Positions 63,858-64,000 of a DNA stretch of 64,000 bases are shown here, piece after piece. The notes beneath the pieces are model-generated. The model had not been told where the DNA came from and ran no database searches. It was given only the letters and a program-made list of their open reading frames with translations. Each line of letters opens with the position of its first letter. Position 1 is the first letter of the stretch. The stretch is from NCBI RefSeq assembly GCF_001517105.1, contig NZ_LPVF01000013.1, forward strand, positions 62,001 to 126,000, given 5' to 3'. Origin of the DNA: Bacillus halotolerans. Its GTDB lineage: Bacteria; Bacillota; Bacilli; Bacillales; Bacillaceae. Position numbers and translations under genes: made by a program.

Positions 63858-64000
63858 TGCAAGGAAATCTCACTGCACTTATGATTACGGCTATTATCGT
63901 ATTAACTGTTGTCTGTATCGGATTTCTCGCCGGGAGAGACAAATCATCGCGAACCTCGGTGGAAGAATGGTCTGTCGGCGGCAGACGTTTTGGAGGCCTT
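63857..64000 (+). CDS. yodF: Sodium:solute symporter YodF, N-terminal end only
   Basis: The first 48 residues are visible (MQGNLTALMITAIIVLTVVC, then DKSSRTSVEEWSVGGRRFGG) and the gene runs off the window. The first membrane helix and the SVEEWSVGGRR motif are typical of SSS family transporters (YodF/PanF-like). Two ATGs overlap (63854 and 63857); the second gives the start I recall. It has an intact paralogous relation in family only to the dead SSS gene at 27473-28830. Confidence 0.88.
   Translation, partial: MQGNLTALMITAIIVLTVVCIGFLAGRDKSSRTSVEEWSVGGRRFGGL

Overview
The window is chromosomal DNA of a member of the Bacillus subtilis group. From about 14.4 kb to the right end it matches, gene by gene, the yob-yoc-yoj-yod part of the B. 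subtilis chromosome as I remember it: csaA, yobQ-V, czrA, yocA-D, des-desKR, yocH, recQ, 6S-2 RNA, azoR1, dhaS, sqhC-sodF, odhAB, yojN-O, sodC, cwlS, cdaS, rsbRC, bshB2, gerT and yodA-F. Many proteins differ from the strain 168 versions I recall at scattered residues, and the accessory genes differ, so a near relative (B. vallismortis, mojavensis, halotolerans or spizizenii type) is more likely than 168 itself. This is inference from memory, not a search result.

Region 1 (1-14.0 kb) is accessory and much decayed. It holds an intact chitin-type LPMO, a DinB-like protein, two GNAT acetyltransferases and a UPF0715-like membrane protein. Among these lie wreckage: two broken copies of a GNAT plus small-membrane-protein pair, a shattered AAA+ ATPase, a twice-frameshifted phage-like gene, a phi-LC3-type holin tail, a UvrX-type polymerase fragment and a Tn554 TnpC-like fragment. 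An apparently intact Rap-Phr quorum-sensing pair sits in this wreckage. A rifampin phosphotransferase/PEP-synthase-like gene, an internally deleted IS3-type element and a divergent SDR/HxlR pair follow.

Region 2 (14-30 kb) carries csaA, regulators and enzymes of the yobQRSTUV cluster (with a long inverted repeat upstream of yobT-yobS), the zinc-sensing repressor czrA, the cytochrome oxidase assembly protein CtaM, yocB-D, and the cold-membrane circuit des-desK-desR. A dead sodium:solute symporter gene lies between desR and yocH. Region 3 (30-46 kb) has recQ, the 6S-2 RNA, azoR1, yocK, yocL, dhaS, the sporulenol synthase/superoxide dismutase pair sqhC-sodF, two sodium-coupled transporters and the 2-oxoglutarate dehydrogenase genes odhA-odhB.

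Region 4 (46-64 kb) has a MoxR-ATPase/VWA pair (yojN-yojO), the Cu-ligand-deficient SodC lipoprotein, the cell-wall hydrolase CwlS, a glycosyltransferase, the sporulation diadenylate cyclase CdaS, a MATE exporter, a frameshifted rsbRC, bacillithiol deacetylase bshB2, an EamA permease, spore germination gene gerT with a clear sigma-K promoter, and the quinone/thiol-stress regulator yodB with its divergent target yodC. YodB-like operators precede both azoR1 and yodC, so two distant loci in the window share one regulator. Most of the window is well-known core genome. The least described items are the Rap-Phr pair with predicted pheromone KRNIT, the yobT-yobS operator, the deletion-fused IS and the homopolymer frameshift in rsbRC.
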